Positions 56,003 through 64,000 of a stretch of 64,000 bases of DNA are shown piece by piece. The number at the start of each line of letters is the position of its first letter. Within the stretch, counting starts at the first letter, position 1. The position numbers and the translations under genes were made by a program. The notes under the pieces are model-generated. The model was not told the origin of the DNA and did not search any database. It saw nothing but the letters and a program-made list of their open reading frames with translations. This DNA is from Actinomycetospora straminea (lineage in GTDB: Bacteria; Actinomycetota; Actinomycetes; Mycobacteriales; Pseudonocardiaceae), in the NCBI RefSeq assembly GCF_028737255.1, contig NZ_JAQZAN010000006.1:1-64000 (forward strand), given 5' to 3'.

Positions 56003-57385
56003 TCACTGGATCCAGATGGTCTTCGCGTTGACGAACGACTGCGGCCCGAAGCTCGCCAGCTCGCGCCCGTAGCCGGAGTTCTTCGCGCCGCCGAAGGGCA
56101 CCTCCGGCGTCGACTCGGTGATCTTGTTGATGTAGACCATGCCCGACTCGACCTCGGTGGCGAAGCGCATCTTCTCGTCCTCGTCGGAGGTCCAGGCGCT
56201 GCCGCCGAGGCCGAAGTCGGAGTCGTTGGCGATGCGGATGGCGTCGTCGGCGTCGGTGGCGCGGAAGACCAGCGCGACCGGCCCGAACAGCTCCTCGGAG
56301 TACGCCCGCGACTCCTTCGGGATGTCGGTGAGCACCGTCGGCGGGTACCAGTTGCCCGGCTTGTCGATGCGCTCGCCGCCGGTCAGCAGGCGGGCCCCGG
56401 CCTTGATCGAGTCCTGGACCTGCTCGTCGAGGTCGGTGACCCCGTTGCCCTGCGACATCGGCCCGAGGTCGGTGTTCTCGTCCATCGGGTCGCCGATCGT
56501 CAGCGACTCCATCTTCGCCACGAGCTTCTGCGTGAAGTCGTCGGCGATGTCCTGGTGGACGATGAAGCGCTTGGCGTTGATGCAGCTCTGGCCGTTGTTG
56601 AGCATGCGGCTCGACACGGCGGCGTCGACGACCGCGTCGAGGTCCTCGACCGACGGCATGACGATGAACGGGTCGCTGCCGCCGAGCTCGAGCACGCTGG
56701 TCTTGACGTTCTGGCCGGCGCGGGCGCCGACCTCGCGGCCGGCGGGCTCGCTGCCGGTCAGCGTCACGGCGCGCACGCGGGGGTCGTCGATGATGCCCTC
56801 GATCACCGAGGAGCCGACGAGCAGCGTCTGGAAGGCGCCCTCGGGGAAGCCGGCGCGGTTCAGCACGTCCTCGATGGCCATGGCGACCTGCGGCACGTTC
56901 GACGCGTGCTTCAGCAGGCCGACGTTGCCGGCCATCAGCGCGGGCGCGGCGAAGCGCAGGACCTGCCAGAACGGGAAGTTCCACGGCATGATCGCGAGCA
57001 CCGGGCCCAGCGGCTGGTAGCGGGTGAAGATCCGCGCGTTCTCGGGGGCGTTCTTCGGCTTCGGCCACTCGACGTCGGCGAGGTCCTCGGCGGCGTGGTC
57101 GGCGTACCAGCGGCAGCCCAGCGCGCACTTGGCGATCTCCGCCTTCGCCGCGGTGAAGGTCTTGCCCATCTCGAGGGTGGCGAGCTCGGCAAGGCGGTCG
57201 GTCTCCGCGTCGAAGATGTCGGCCGCCGCGCGCAGCCAGCCGGCGCGCTGCTCGAACGTCGTGTCGCGATAGCTCTCGAAGGTGTCCCAGGCGCGCTGGA
57301 GCTTCTCCTCCAGCTGCTCGGAGGTGAGGGACTCGAACTCCTCGACGGTCTGCCCCGTGGCAGGGTTCGTCGTTGCGATGGCCAT
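56003..57385 (-). CDS. NADP-type succinate-semialdehyde dehydrogenase-like aldehyde dehydrogenase
   Basis: 460 aa. PWNFPFWQVLRFAAPALMAGN, LTGSEPAGREVG, the catalytic-base LELGGSDPFIV and the nucleophile NNGQSCINAKRF form the aldehyde dehydrogenase core. ESGMVYINKITESTPEVPFGGAKNSGYGRELASFG closes the family. The pattern is that of GabD1-like enzymes. The actual aldehyde is inferred. Convergent with PaaX (47-bp gap). Confidence 0.9.
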   Translation of the reverse strand: MAIATTNPATGQTVEEFESLTSEQLEEKLQRAWDTFESYRDTTFEQRAGWLRAAADIFDAETDRLAELATLEMGKTFTAAKAEIAKCALGCRWYADHAAEDLADVEWPKPKNAPENARIFTRYQPLGPVLAIMPWNFPFWQVLRFAAPALMAGNVGLLKHASNVPQVAMAIEDVLNRAGFPEGAFQTLLVGSSVIEGIIDDPRVRAVTLTGSEPAGREVGARAGQNVKTSVLELGGSDPFIVMPSVEDLDAVVDAAVSSRMLNNGQSCINAKRFIVHQDIADDFTQKLVAKMESLTIGDPMDENTDLGPMSQGNGVTDLDEQVQDSIKAGARLLTGGERIDKPGNWYPPTVLTDIPKESRAYSEELFGPVALVFRATDADDAIRIANDSDFGLGGSAWTSDEDEKMRFATEVESGMVYINKITESTPEVPFGGAKNSGYGRELASFGPQSFVNAKTIWIQ

Positions 57386-57394
57386 GACGGTCGA

Positions 57395-58822
57395 CTACCC
57401 CGCCCGCCCCGCCGGGCAATCAGCGACCGGCGCCGACTCCGGCACCGGACGGGCGGCGACCCGCTCGGCCCGGGCGAGGGCGACGGCGAGACCCGCCGCG
57501 ACGACCCCGGCGACCGCGAGCATCACCCACCCGCCACGCAGCAGCCCGAGCTCGTCGGGCCGTCCCGTCGCGTGCGTGCCGATCACCGACACGAGCAGCG
57601 CCACCCCCAGCACCGACCCGACCTGCCGGGCCGTCGTGATCACCGACGACCCGGTGCCCCACCGCTCCGCCGGCAGGGCAGCGCCGACGACCGACGACAG
57701 GCCGGGCAGCACGAGACCGACGCCGAGTCCCGTCAGGAGCTGGCCGGGCAGCATGCCGGCGGCGTAGTCGGGGGCGACGCCGAGGCGCAGCGCCCACCAC
57801 GCCGGGCCCGCCGCGAACAGCAGCGCGCCCACCGCCACGACCGGCCCGATCCCGAAGCGGCCGGTCAGGTGGCCCGTGAGCCGCGAGACCACGACGACCA
57901 CCAGCGGGCCCACCGCGAGCGCCACCCCCGCCACCGGCGCCGACCAGCCCCACGTGCCGGTGAGGTAGAGGACGTTGACGACGAGCATGCCGGCGAAGCC
58001 GGTGGTGAACGCGAGCATCGACAGCGCCGCGAGCCCGACGACCGGGGTGCGCACGACGGTCAGGTCGAGCGCCGGAACGGGGTGACGGCGCGAGCGCAGC
58101 ACCACGCCGGCCACGCCCAGCACGGCCACGACGAGCCCCGCCACCACCGGGCCCGCCGCCCAGCCCAGGTCGGGCGCCCGCACCAGCGCGTAGGCCAGCG
58201 CCCCGACGCCGACGACGAGGCCCACGGCGCCGAGGACGTCGGGCCGGCCGGTCCCGGTCGGGGTGGTGCGCGGCAGGACCCGCAGGCCCGCGACCAGGGC
58301 GAGGAGCCCGACCGGCACGTTGACGAGGAAGACCCAGTGCCACGACGCCTCGACCAGCAGCCCGCCCAGCGGGGGCCCGAGCGCGGCCGCGATCGCCCCG
58401 ATCGACGCCCAGGCGCCGACCGCGTGCGCCCGCCGCTCGGCGGGGAACGCGGCGAGCAGCAGCGTCAGCGACGTCGGCGTCACGAGCGCGGCGCCGAGGG
58501 CCTGGACGGCCCGGGCGGCGACGAGCAGCCCCACCGACGGCGCCGCGGCGCACGCCGCCGAGGCGAGGGTGAAGACGGCGAGCCCGACGAGGAACACGCG
58601 GCGGTGCCCGACACGGTCGGCGAGGCGCCCGGCGAGGGCGAGGAACGCCGCGAAGACGACCGTGTAGCCGTTGAGGACCCAGGACATCTGGCCGAGGTCG
58701 GTGCCCGGGAAGTCGGCGCGGATGTCGGGGAAGGCCAGGTTGACGATGAAGAGGTCGAGGCTCGAGAGGAACGCCGCGGCCGACGTGACGAGCAGGACCG
58801 CGCGCGGGCTCGGCGGCGTCAC
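57395..58822 (-). CDS. MFS drug exporter (EmrB/QacA family)
   Basis: 475 aa with about 14 membrane segments. Motif A ALAGRLADRVGHRRVFLVGL, motif C-type GLLVEASWHWVFLVNVPVGLLALVAG and the N-terminal FLSSLDLFIVNLAFPDIRADF match DHA2 proton-coupled exporters. GTG start overlaps the TetR stop by 4 bp, so exporter and repressor are one transcript. Substrate unknown. Confidence 0.9.
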   Translation of the reverse strand: MTPPSPRAVLLVTSAAAFLSSLDLFIVNLAFPDIRADFPGTDLGQMSWVLNGYTVVFAAFLALAGRLADRVGHRRVFLVGLAVFTLASAACAAAPSVGLLVAARAVQALGAALVTPTSLTLLLAAFPAERRAHAVGAWASIGAIAAALGPPLGGLLVEASWHWVFLVNVPVGLLALVAGLRVLPRTTPTGTGRPDVLGAVGLVVGVGALAYALVRAPDLGWAAGPVVAGLVVAVLGVAGVVLRSRRHPVPALDLTVVRTPVVGLAALSMLAFTTGFAGMLVVNVLYLTGTWGWSAPVAGVALAVGPLVVVVVSRLTGHLTGRFGIGPVVAVGALLFAAGPAWWALRLGVAPDYAAGMLPGQLLTGLGVGLVLPGLSSVVGAALPAERWGTGSSVITTARQVGSVLGVALLVSVIGTHATGRPDELGLLRGGWVMLAVAGVVAAGLAVALARAERVAARPVPESAPVADCPAGRAG

Positions 58823-59436
58823 GCCACGGTCCCCGTCCGGTCCTCGACCAGCCGGCGGGCGAGGTCGACGGCGGTGTCGGCGGCGACCCGGCGGTCCAGG
58901 CGGTCGCGGTAGGCGGCCTGGAGGTAGAGGCCGTCGACGATCAGCCAGAGCTCCTCGAGCAGCCGCTCGGGGTCGGCGACGCCGAGGCCGGCGACCAGGC
59001 CGGCGAGCTCGTCGTGCGTCGCGGCGAGGAAGTCGCGGGCCACGCCGACCGGGGTCGGCGGGCCGTCGGCGTCGCCCGGGTCGGCGTCGTCGGGGAACTC
59101 GGTGAGGTAGTTCCGGAAGGCGCAGCCGCGGAAGCCGGGACGCGCCGTCGTGCTCGCGACCTCGGCGACGAGGGCGAGCAGCTGCGCACGCGGGGTGTCG
59201 TCCGCCGCCTCCCGGGCGCGGCGGGCGGCCGCCGACCGGATGGCGCGGGCGCGCTCGAGGTAGGCCGCGACCAGGTCGTTCTTCGTGGGGAAGTGGGAGT
59301 AGAGCAGGTTCTTCCCGGTGCCGGCCTCGGTGATCACCTGGTTCATCCCGACCGCGCGCACCCCGTGCTCGTAGTACAGGCGGGACGCGGTGGTGAGGAT
59401 GCGCTCCCGGGTGCCGGGGGCGGGCGTCCGTGCCAC
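58819..59436 (-). CDS. TetR-family repressor of the MFS exporter
   Basis: 205 aa starting at GTG with GGAGGGAG upstream. HTH: RERILTTASRLYYEHGVRAVGMNQVITEAGTGKNLLYSHFPTKNDLVAAYL (two blocks, residues about 10-58). C-terminal ligand domain has RGCAFRNYLTEFP. It heads the two-gene operon with the exporter and probably binds the palindrome at 59455-59483. Confidence 0.9.
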   Translation of the reverse strand: MARTPAPGTRERILTTASRLYYEHGVRAVGMNQVITEAGTGKNLLYSHFPTKNDLVAAYLERARAIRSAAARRAREAADDTPRAQLLALVAEVASTTARPGFRGCAFRNYLTEFPDDADPGDADGPPTPVGVARDFLAATHDELAGLVAGLGVADPERLLEELWLIVDGLYLQAAYRDRLDRRVAADTAVDLARRLVEDRTGTVA

Positions 59437-59454
59437 GGGGGCTCCCTCCGTCGA

Positions 59455-59483
59455 GGACCGACCGGTCCCGGACCAGTCGGTCC
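59455..59483. promoter_or_regulatory. TetR operator of the exporter operon
   Basis: GGACCGACCGGTCC (59455-59468) and GGACCAGTCGGTCC (59470-59483) are complementary arms (one mismatch in 14) around a single base, 18 bp before the repressor gene. Large, compact symmetry is typical of TetR operators. Confidence 0.7.
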
Positions 59484-59523
59484 GTGACAGGACGCTACAC
59501 CTCGCGCCGGCGGACGGCGAGCG

Positions 59524-60378
59524 TCAGACGCGGGTCGGCGGCTCGGCCAGGCCGGGGTAGACCGTCAGGGCGTTCCCGCCGAGCAGCCCGTCGGTGAGGT
59601 CGTCGCCCAACCCGAGCTCGCGGATCGCGGTGATGTTGCGGGCGACGTCGGCGGACGGCGAGTCGGTGCCGAAGATGCACTTGGCCGCGACCCGCTCGAA
59701 GCCGAAGCGCTCGTAGTAGACGGGCAGCTTGCGCGGCGGCAGCCCGGCGACGTCGAGCCACACGTCCTCGCGGGTCAGCGCCAGCGACGCCGCGGCCTCG
59801 TAGCTCCAGCCCCGGCCCCCGTGGGCGAGGACGAGCCGCAGGCCCGGGAAGTCGCGCAGGACGTCGTCGAGCAGCACCGGGTCGCCGTGGCGGGCGGTCG
59901 CGCCGGGGAAGTTCGACGGGCCGGTGTGCACGATCACCGGCACCCCGCGCTCGAGGCAGCGGGCGTAGGCCGGGTAGAGCTGCGGGTCGTTCGGCGCGAT
60001 CCCCGCGTGGACCGGGTGCACCTTGAGCGCGACCGCGCCGAGGTCGAGCTGGCGGTCGAGCTCCGCGGCCACCGGGTGGTGCACGTGCGGGTTGACGTTG
60101 GCGACGATCCGGAACCGCTCCGCGTCGGCGTCGACCAGCGGCAGCATGTCCTCGATCGTCTGCCACCCGGTGGCCTTCGGCGAGTACTCGCAGAACAGCA
60201 GCACCCGGTCGACGCCGGCGCCCGCGAACAGCGCCGCGACCTTCTCGGGGATCGCGGCGCCGTCGCTGTCGTAGCAGGCCGACCACGCCTCCTCGGGCCC
60301 GGCCGGCCCGATCCACTGCGCCCACGGCACCTTGAGCCGGGCGAGGTGGGCGACGTGGACGTGGGCGTCGACGATCAC
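59524..60378 (-). CDS. amidohydrolase family protein (amidohydrolase_2-like)
   Basis: 284 aa from GTG 60378. Metal ligands: DAHVHVAHL (HxH), ALKVHPVHAG (His), VIVHTGPSNFPG (His), RLVLAHGGRGW (His) and IFGTDSPSADV (Asp). This is the ACMSD/amidohydrolase_2 type barrel, which includes decarboxylases and lactonases of aromatic catabolism. Third gene of the ligase-aldolase operon (47-bp gap after the aldolase). Confidence 0.85.
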   Translation of the reverse strand: MIVDAHVHVAHLARLKVPWAQWIGPAGPEEAWSACYDSDGAAIPEKVAALFAGAGVDRVLLFCEYSPKATGWQTIEDMLPLVDADAERFRIVANVNPHVHHPVAAELDRQLDLGAVALKVHPVHAGIAPNDPQLYPAYARCLERGVPVIVHTGPSNFPGATARHGDPVLLDDVLRDFPGLRLVLAHGGRGWSYEAAASLALTREDVWLDVAGLPPRKLPVYYERFGFERVAAKCIFGTDSPSADVARNITAIRELGLGDDLTDGLLGGNALTVYPGLAEPPTRV

Positions 60379-60425
60379 CGCGACAGTGTCCCGCAGGTGC
60401 GGTGCGCCCGCGTCGGCGCGACCGA

Positions 60426-61253
60426 CTAGTCGAAGAGGTCCGGGTCCGTCCGCACGATCTCGTCCCAGATCGGCTGGAACGCGAACCAGCCGGCGTAGGG
60501 CGTGCCGGTCTGCTCGGCGGTGAACTTCGCGTTCACGTGGTCGATCTGCGTCGGCGTGCCCGCGGCCTCGGCGAGGAGCTGGGCCTGGCAGTTGCGCTCG
60601 GTGTTGATGAACCACCAGGCGGCCTCGGCGACGGTGTCGCCGACGGTGAAGATGCCGTGGTTCTGGTGGAACACCATCCGGCGGCCCGTCAGCCCCGTCG
60701 CCAGCGCGCGCCCGACCTCGGGGTCGAGCACGACGGCGCCGCGTCCCTCGGTGACGACGCCGTGGTTCTCGTAGAGCGTGCAGGCGTCCTGGGTGATGGG
60801 GTCGAGCGGCCGGCCCAGCGACGACCAGGCCTTGCCGTACACCGAGTGCGCGTGGGCGGCGGCCACGACCTCCGGGTGCGCGTGGTGCACCGCGGAGTGG
60901 ATGACGAACCCGGCCTGGTTCACCGGCCTGTTCCCGTGCACGACCCGGCCGTCGTGGCTCACGGCGATGAGGTCGGAGACCCGGATGTGCCGGAAGCTCA
61001 TGCCGAACGGGTTGACCCAGAACAGGTGCGGGTCCTCCGGGTCGCGCACCGTGATGTGACCGGCGATCCCCTCGCCGAACCCGAAGCGGCCGAAGACGCG
61101 GAACGCGCCGGCGAGCTGCTGCTTGCGGTGCAGCCGCTCCTCCGCACTCGTCGCGAACCTCGGCGGCTGGGGCATCTCGATGCCCTCCTGCGACGGGCGG
61201 AAGCCCGTCATCTCGGTCTCGGGGCTGGGCGTGTCCTGCGTGGGGGCGGCCAT
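60426..61253 (-). CDS. class II aldolase/adducin-domain protein
   Basis: 275 aa from ATG 61253. GHITVRDPEDPHLFWVNPFGMSFRHIRVSDLI, zinc-binding AAAHAHSVYGKAWSS and HQNHGIFTVGDTVAEAAWWFI are diagnostic for the fuculose/class II aldolase fold. Family members are aldolases, epimerases or decarboxylases; the reaction is not shown. Middle gene of the operon. Confidence 0.88.
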   Translation of the reverse strand: MAAPTQDTPSPETEMTGFRPSQEGIEMPQPPRFATSAEERLHRKQQLAGAFRVFGRFGFGEGIAGHITVRDPEDPHLFWVNPFGMSFRHIRVSDLIAVSHDGRVVHGNRPVNQAGFVIHSAVHHAHPEVVAAAHAHSVYGKAWSSLGRPLDPITQDACTLYENHGVVTEGRGAVVLDPEVGRALATGLTGRRMVFHQNHGIFTVGDTVAEAAWWFINTERNCQAQLLAEAAGTPTQIDHVNAKFTAEQTGTPYAGWFAFQPIWDEIVRTDPDLFD

Positions 61254-61272
61254 GCCTCGACCGTGCGCCGCG

Positions 61273-62691
61273 TCACGTCCCCGGGTCAAGGGATCGTGAC
61301 CTGTCGGCGAGCGGGACGAACCGGCACAGCTTCCCGGTCTGCGGGTCGCGGTCCAGCGCCACACCGCGGGTCACGGCGACCTCCGGGCGGGCCAGGCCCG
61401 CGGCGGCGAGCGCGTCGGCGAGCCGCTCGGCCAGCACGTCCTCGTCGACACGGCCGCCGGCCTCCGCGGGGACGACCGTGACGGCGATCCCGGTCGGGGT
61501 CTGGCGCACCTGGTACTCCGCGACCTCCGGGCTCCGGACCAGCACCGACCGGACGACGTGCGGGTGCAGCGCCGTCCCCGGGTAGCGGAAGACCTCGTCG
61601 CGGCGTCCCCGCACCAGGGCGCGCAGGTGGCCCCGGCGCGGCGGTGCGGCGGTCAGCACGTCGGTGAGCTCGTAGCGGATCAACGGCTGGAGGTGGTTCT
61701 CGAGGTTGGTGACGAGCACCGCCGCCGAGGGGGTCCCGGGCGGCACGGGGCGGTGGTGCTCGTCGACCACCTCCACGATGCAGCCGTCCTCGGCGAACAC
61801 GACGTCCTCGTCGTCCGGGGCGCTCGTGCCCACGAGGCCCTCGGTGGAGCCGAAGGTGTTGACGATCGGCACGCCGAAGCCCTCGCGGATGGCGGCGCGC
61901 AGCTCGGGCGTCAGGGTCTCGCTCGTGCTCGTCACCGTCATCGGCCGGATCCGCAGTCGGCCCGCCCGCTGCTCCGCGGCCAGGCGCGCGAGCACCGAGG
62001 GGTAGCCGTAGAGGAGGGGCGCCTGCAGCGCGTTGAGGCGGTCCACGAGGTGGGGCAGCGGCGCGGTGGCCGGGACGGGCAGGAAGTGGAACGGGAGCGG
62101 GCCGCCGGCGAGGTGGATGGCGCCGCCGGTCGGGTGCACCGCCGACCCGGCCGCCACGATCGCGACGGGGAGGCCGCCCGGGGGCGGGCCCCCCATCTGC
62201 TCGATCCGGGCCACGAGGTTGCGGCACAGCGAGCCGACGAACTGGACCACCGCGGGGACGTCGAGCACGAACACCCCGCGTCGTCCCGAGCTGCCACCCG
62301 AGGCGAAGGCCACGTACTCGTCGAGGATCGGCCGGGGCTCGGTGTCGGTGCGGGCGAGCGTGCCCTCGACCAGGTCGGCGGTCAGCCGGCGGTCGGTGAC
62401 GACCTCGTCGAAGCGGTCCACCACGTCGGCCTTCGTCATCGTCGGGAGCGCCGACAGGTCGCGCGGATCGACGCGGTCCGGGTCGACGCCCGCCAACCGC
62501 CGGCCGTGGAAGGGCGAGCGCTCGACCGCGTCCGCGAGCAGGGTGCGCAGCCGGGCGCGCTGGTGGGCGACGATCTCGTCCCGGTCCCACGCCGTCCGGG
62601 CGATCAGCTCGGGCATCGCGGCGACGACGGCGGGCTGCACGCGGTCGCGGTAGGCGGTCAGGCGGGACGGCGGGGCGGTGGTGGCGGGCAT
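61273..62691 (-). CDS. adenylate-forming ligase (PaaK-like, phenylacetate-CoA ligase family)
   Basis: 472 aa. Motifs: SGGSSGRRGVF (phosphate loop), GYPSVLARLAAEQ, VNTFGSTEGLVG (A5), RYELTDVL (A7), LVRGRRDEVFRYPG (A8) and DPQTGKLCRFVPL with the C-terminal Lys (A10). All core elements are present, so it should activate a carboxylic acid as AMP ester and then CoA or another thiol. The substrate is unknown. First gene of the operon. Confidence 0.88.
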   Translation of the reverse strand: MPATTAPPSRLTAYRDRVQPAVVAAMPELIARTAWDRDEIVAHQRARLRTLLADAVERSPFHGRRLAGVDPDRVDPRDLSALPTMTKADVVDRFDEVVTDRRLTADLVEGTLARTDTEPRPILDEYVAFASGGSSGRRGVFVLDVPAVVQFVGSLCRNLVARIEQMGGPPPGGLPVAIVAAGSAVHPTGGAIHLAGGPLPFHFLPVPATAPLPHLVDRLNALQAPLLYGYPSVLARLAAEQRAGRLRIRPMTVTSTSETLTPELRAAIREGFGVPIVNTFGSTEGLVGTSAPDDEDVVFAEDGCIVEVVDEHHRPVPPGTPSAAVLVTNLENHLQPLIRYELTDVLTAAPPRRGHLRALVRGRRDEVFRYPGTALHPHVVRSVLVRSPEVAEYQVRQTPTGIAVTVVPAEAGGRVDEDVLAERLADALAAAGLARPEVAVTRGVALDRDPQTGKLCRFVPLADRSRSLDPGT

Positions 62692-62715
62692 GGCGTGTCC
62701 TCGGTGCGGGTGTTC

Positions 62716-63312
62716 CTACAGGGGCTCGACGAGCCGGGCGACGAGGTCGACCACGACGTCGACCTCCAGCTGGGCGGTGCCGGCGGCGCGCTCGAGCACG
62801 CGCCCGGCGTCGAGGCAGAAGATCAGCTCGGCGAGCACGCGCGGGGAGTACGACGGGACGAGGCCGCCCCGGTCCAGGAGGGCCGCCACGGTCGCGCCGA
62901 ACTCCTCCAGGGCACGGACGTGCAGCGCGGCGTAACGGGCGTTGAGCTCCGGGTCGCGCGCCGCGGCCACCCGGAACTCGACGACCAGCTGTGTCCACCC
63001 GGGGCCCTCCTCCGAGCGCTGCGCGTTCGCCAGCAGCAGCGCGCGCAGGCCCGCGAGCCCGGCCCGCCCCGCCGCGAGGTCCTCGTTCTCCGCGGCCCGC
63101 TCGGCGATGCGCTGCTCGAGGAGGGCGAGGAACAGCTCGGCCTTGCCCGCGAACTGCGAGTACACGACGCCCTTGGAGAAGCCGGCCTCCTCGGCGATCA
63201 CATCGAGGCGGGCGCCCGCGTAGCCGCGCGCGAGGAAGACCCGCCGGGCGGCCGCGAGCACCAGGTCGCGGTTGCGCTCGGTCTGCTCCGCACGGGTCAT
63301 CCGGGTGGTCAC
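62716..63312 (-). CDS. TetR-family transcriptional regulator
   Basis: 198 aa from GTG 63312 (in-frame ATG 63300). HTH: AAARRVFLARGYAGARLDVIAEEAGFSKGVVYSQFAGKAELFLALL (two blocks, residues about 20-65). It precedes the ligase operon by 24 bp on the same strand. The GGTAT-type array just upstream of its start is the likely operator, giving autoregulation and control of the ligase-aldolase-amidohydrolase genes. Confidence 0.9.
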   Translation of the reverse strand: MTTRMTRAEQTERNRDLVLAAARRVFLARGYAGARLDVIAEEAGFSKGVVYSQFAGKAELFLALLEQRIAERAAENEDLAAGRAGLAGLRALLLANAQRSEEGPGWTQLVVEFRVAAARDPELNARYAALHVRALEEFGATVAALLDRGGLVPSYSPRVLAELIFCLDAGRVLERAAGTAQLEVDVVVDLVARLVEPL

Positions 63313-63321
63313 ACGAGCATG

Positions 63322-63370
63322 GAATACCCGAGGTATTCGAGTGTCAACGGTATCCGAATACCGCCGGTAT
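63322..63370. promoter_or_regulatory. array of GGTAT half-sites (TetR operator region)
   Basis: GAATACC-CGA-GGTATTC (63322-63338) is perfectly symmetric. CGGTAT (63348-63353) and ATACCG (63358-63363) form a second exact pair, and ATACCG with CGGTAT (63365-63370) a third. Five GGTAT/ATACC half-sites thus occupy the space before the TetR gene, suggesting two or more bound dimers. Confidence 0.7.
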
Positions 63371-63759
63371 CACGATCCGGACGCGGTCTCCCACAGGCCG
63401 ATGACGTTGCCCTCGGGGTCGCGGAAGTAGGCGGCGAAGCCCATCTCGCCGACGGGCTGCTTCGCCGAGAGCACCGTGCCGCCGTAGCGGGTGACGTGCT
63501 CGAGCGTCTCGTCGATGTCCCCGACGTCGACGACGATCACGGGGCTGCGGGGCTCGTCGTCGCCGCGGCGGAACATGCCGCCGTTGATGTAGCCGGGGTC
63601 GGCGGGCGCCCCGTCCTCGGTGACCGGCCCGGTCAGGGCGATCGTGTAGTCCATCCCGGGCATGTCCTGCAGCGTCCACCGGAACACCGCGCCGTAGAAC
63701 GCCCGCGCCCGCTCGCCGTCGTCGAACGGGACCTCGAAGTGGACGACCCGACCGCTCAT
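63370..63759 (-). CDS. VOC-family (glyoxalase-fold) protein
   Basis: 129 aa. HFEVPFDDGERARAFYGAVFRWTLQ at the start, then FRDPEGNVIGLWE at the end, the typical two beta-alpha-beta-beta-beta modules of glyoxalase/bleomycin-resistance proteins. Possible metal ligands His7 and Glu about 123. Function unknown. It is upstream of the TetR gene, and its stop lies next to the half-site array. Confidence 0.88.
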   Translation of the reverse strand: MSGRVVHFEVPFDDGERARAFYGAVFRWTLQDMPGMDYTIALTGPVTEDGAPADPGYINGGMFRRGDDEPRSPVIVVDVGDIDETLEHVTRYGGTVLSAKQPVGEMGFAAYFRDPEGNVIGLWETASGS

Positions 63760-63797
63760 GACCGTGCTCCTCCCGGTGCCTGCTCAGCCGCGACGGC

Positions 63798-64000
63798 TCA
63801 GCCCAGGCAGCGTGGCCCGAGCAGCGCCTTGAGGTCACCCATCAGCGCGCCCGAGTTCTGGACCTTCAGCCCGTCGTCGAGCCGCAGCACGTGGCTCGCC
63901 CCGTTGGCGGCGAGCAGCGTCAGGTGGACCTCGCTCGGGCCCGGGTGCGCGACCAGGACCTCCTTGAGTCTCCCGACCCGCTCCGGCGTGCACCGCGCGC
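63798..64000 (-). CDS. dnaE: DNA polymerase III alpha subunit, 3' end (partial)
   Basis: The last 66 codons of a gene that continues beyond the window. The residues read ERVGRLKEVLVAHPG, SEVHLTLLAANG, VLRLDDGLKVQNSGALMGDL and KALLGPRCLG, the C-terminal end of actinobacterial DnaE1. The stop is at 63798-63800. It is upstream of the VOC gene on the minus strand with a 38-bp gap. Confidence 0.85.
   Translation of the reverse strand, partial: ARCTPERVGRLKEVLVAHPGPSEVHLTLLAANGASHVLRLDDGLKVQNSGALMGDLKALLGPRCLG

Noticed and set aside
53870-58912. A 1680-codon open frame on the plus strand.
   Set aside because: It is antisense to bioA, gabD-like and MFS genes, with Arg/Gly/Ala/Pro-rich low-information sequence typical of shadow frames in GC-rich DNA.

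Overview
The window is GC-rich (about 74% G+C by eye), with many GTG starts, 4-bp ATGA/GTGA gene overlaps and sparse intergenic space. This is typical of an actinobacterium. The genes point to the Pseudonocardiales (Pseudonocardia/Actinomycetospora-like): F420-type oxidoreductases, a mycothiol-dependent-isomerase-like protein, a biotin synthase auxiliary protein next to bioB, and the order uvrA-infC-rpmI-rplT-tsnR-pheST-argCJBDFRGH-mpg-tyrS, which I recall from mycobacteria. The order-level assignment is inference. No insertion sequence, phage, CRISPR array or tRNA was found.

Left part (1-30 kb), nearly all on the minus strand. The left edge is the promoter/leader of an rRNA operon that lies outside the window. 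Reading right to left along transcription: uvrA; infC (ATC start), rpmI, rplT and a SpoU/TsnR-type rRNA methyltransferase; a MarR regulator with a divergent F420-reductase-like gene; pheS-pheT; a small accessory block (two TetR regulators, a membrane protein, an alpha/beta hydrolase, a winged-helix protein, an unusual membrane-anchored NDH-2-like flavoprotein); the complete arginine operon argC-J-B-D-F-R-G-H, joined mostly by 4-bp overlaps; then a lytic transglycosylase lipoprotein, a 3-methyladenine glycosylase and tyrS.

Middle part (30-40 kb), mixed orientation: AraC regulator, DinB-like mycothiol-type protein, metallo-beta-lactamase-fold hydrolase, alpha/beta hydrolase, two FMN-split-barrel proteins, a short MgtE-like Mg2+ transporter, an LLM F420 enzyme, an S4 RNA-binding protein and a tandem pair of secreted GH12 glycosidases (one lipid-anchored).

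Right-centre (40-55 kb), cofactor region: nadA-nadB-nadC with a divergent NrtR-type NUDIX regulator and a candidate operator between them; bioD, bioB-bsaP-(DUF2567-like)-dapE as one overlapping chain; bioF and bioA. A two-gene MEDS-domain signalling module and a pair of broken divergent genes separate bioD from bioF.

Right end (55-64 kb), catabolic/regulatory: PaaX-type regulator, gabD-like dehydrogenase, TetR plus MFS exporter with a clear operator, an adenylate-forming ligase/class II aldolase/amidohydrolase operon under another TetR with an array of GGTAT half-sites, a VOC protein, and the 3' end of dnaE at the edge.

The most notable observations are the MEDS-STAS/MEDS-ATPase pair with degenerate phosphotransfer residues, the NrtR and TetR/MarR operators readable directly in the sequence, the non-canonical starts of infC (ATC) and the tsnR-like gene (CTG), the NDH-2 fusion, two very long perfect or near-perfect intergenic hairpins, and the uncharacterised ligase-aldolase-amidohydrolase operon.
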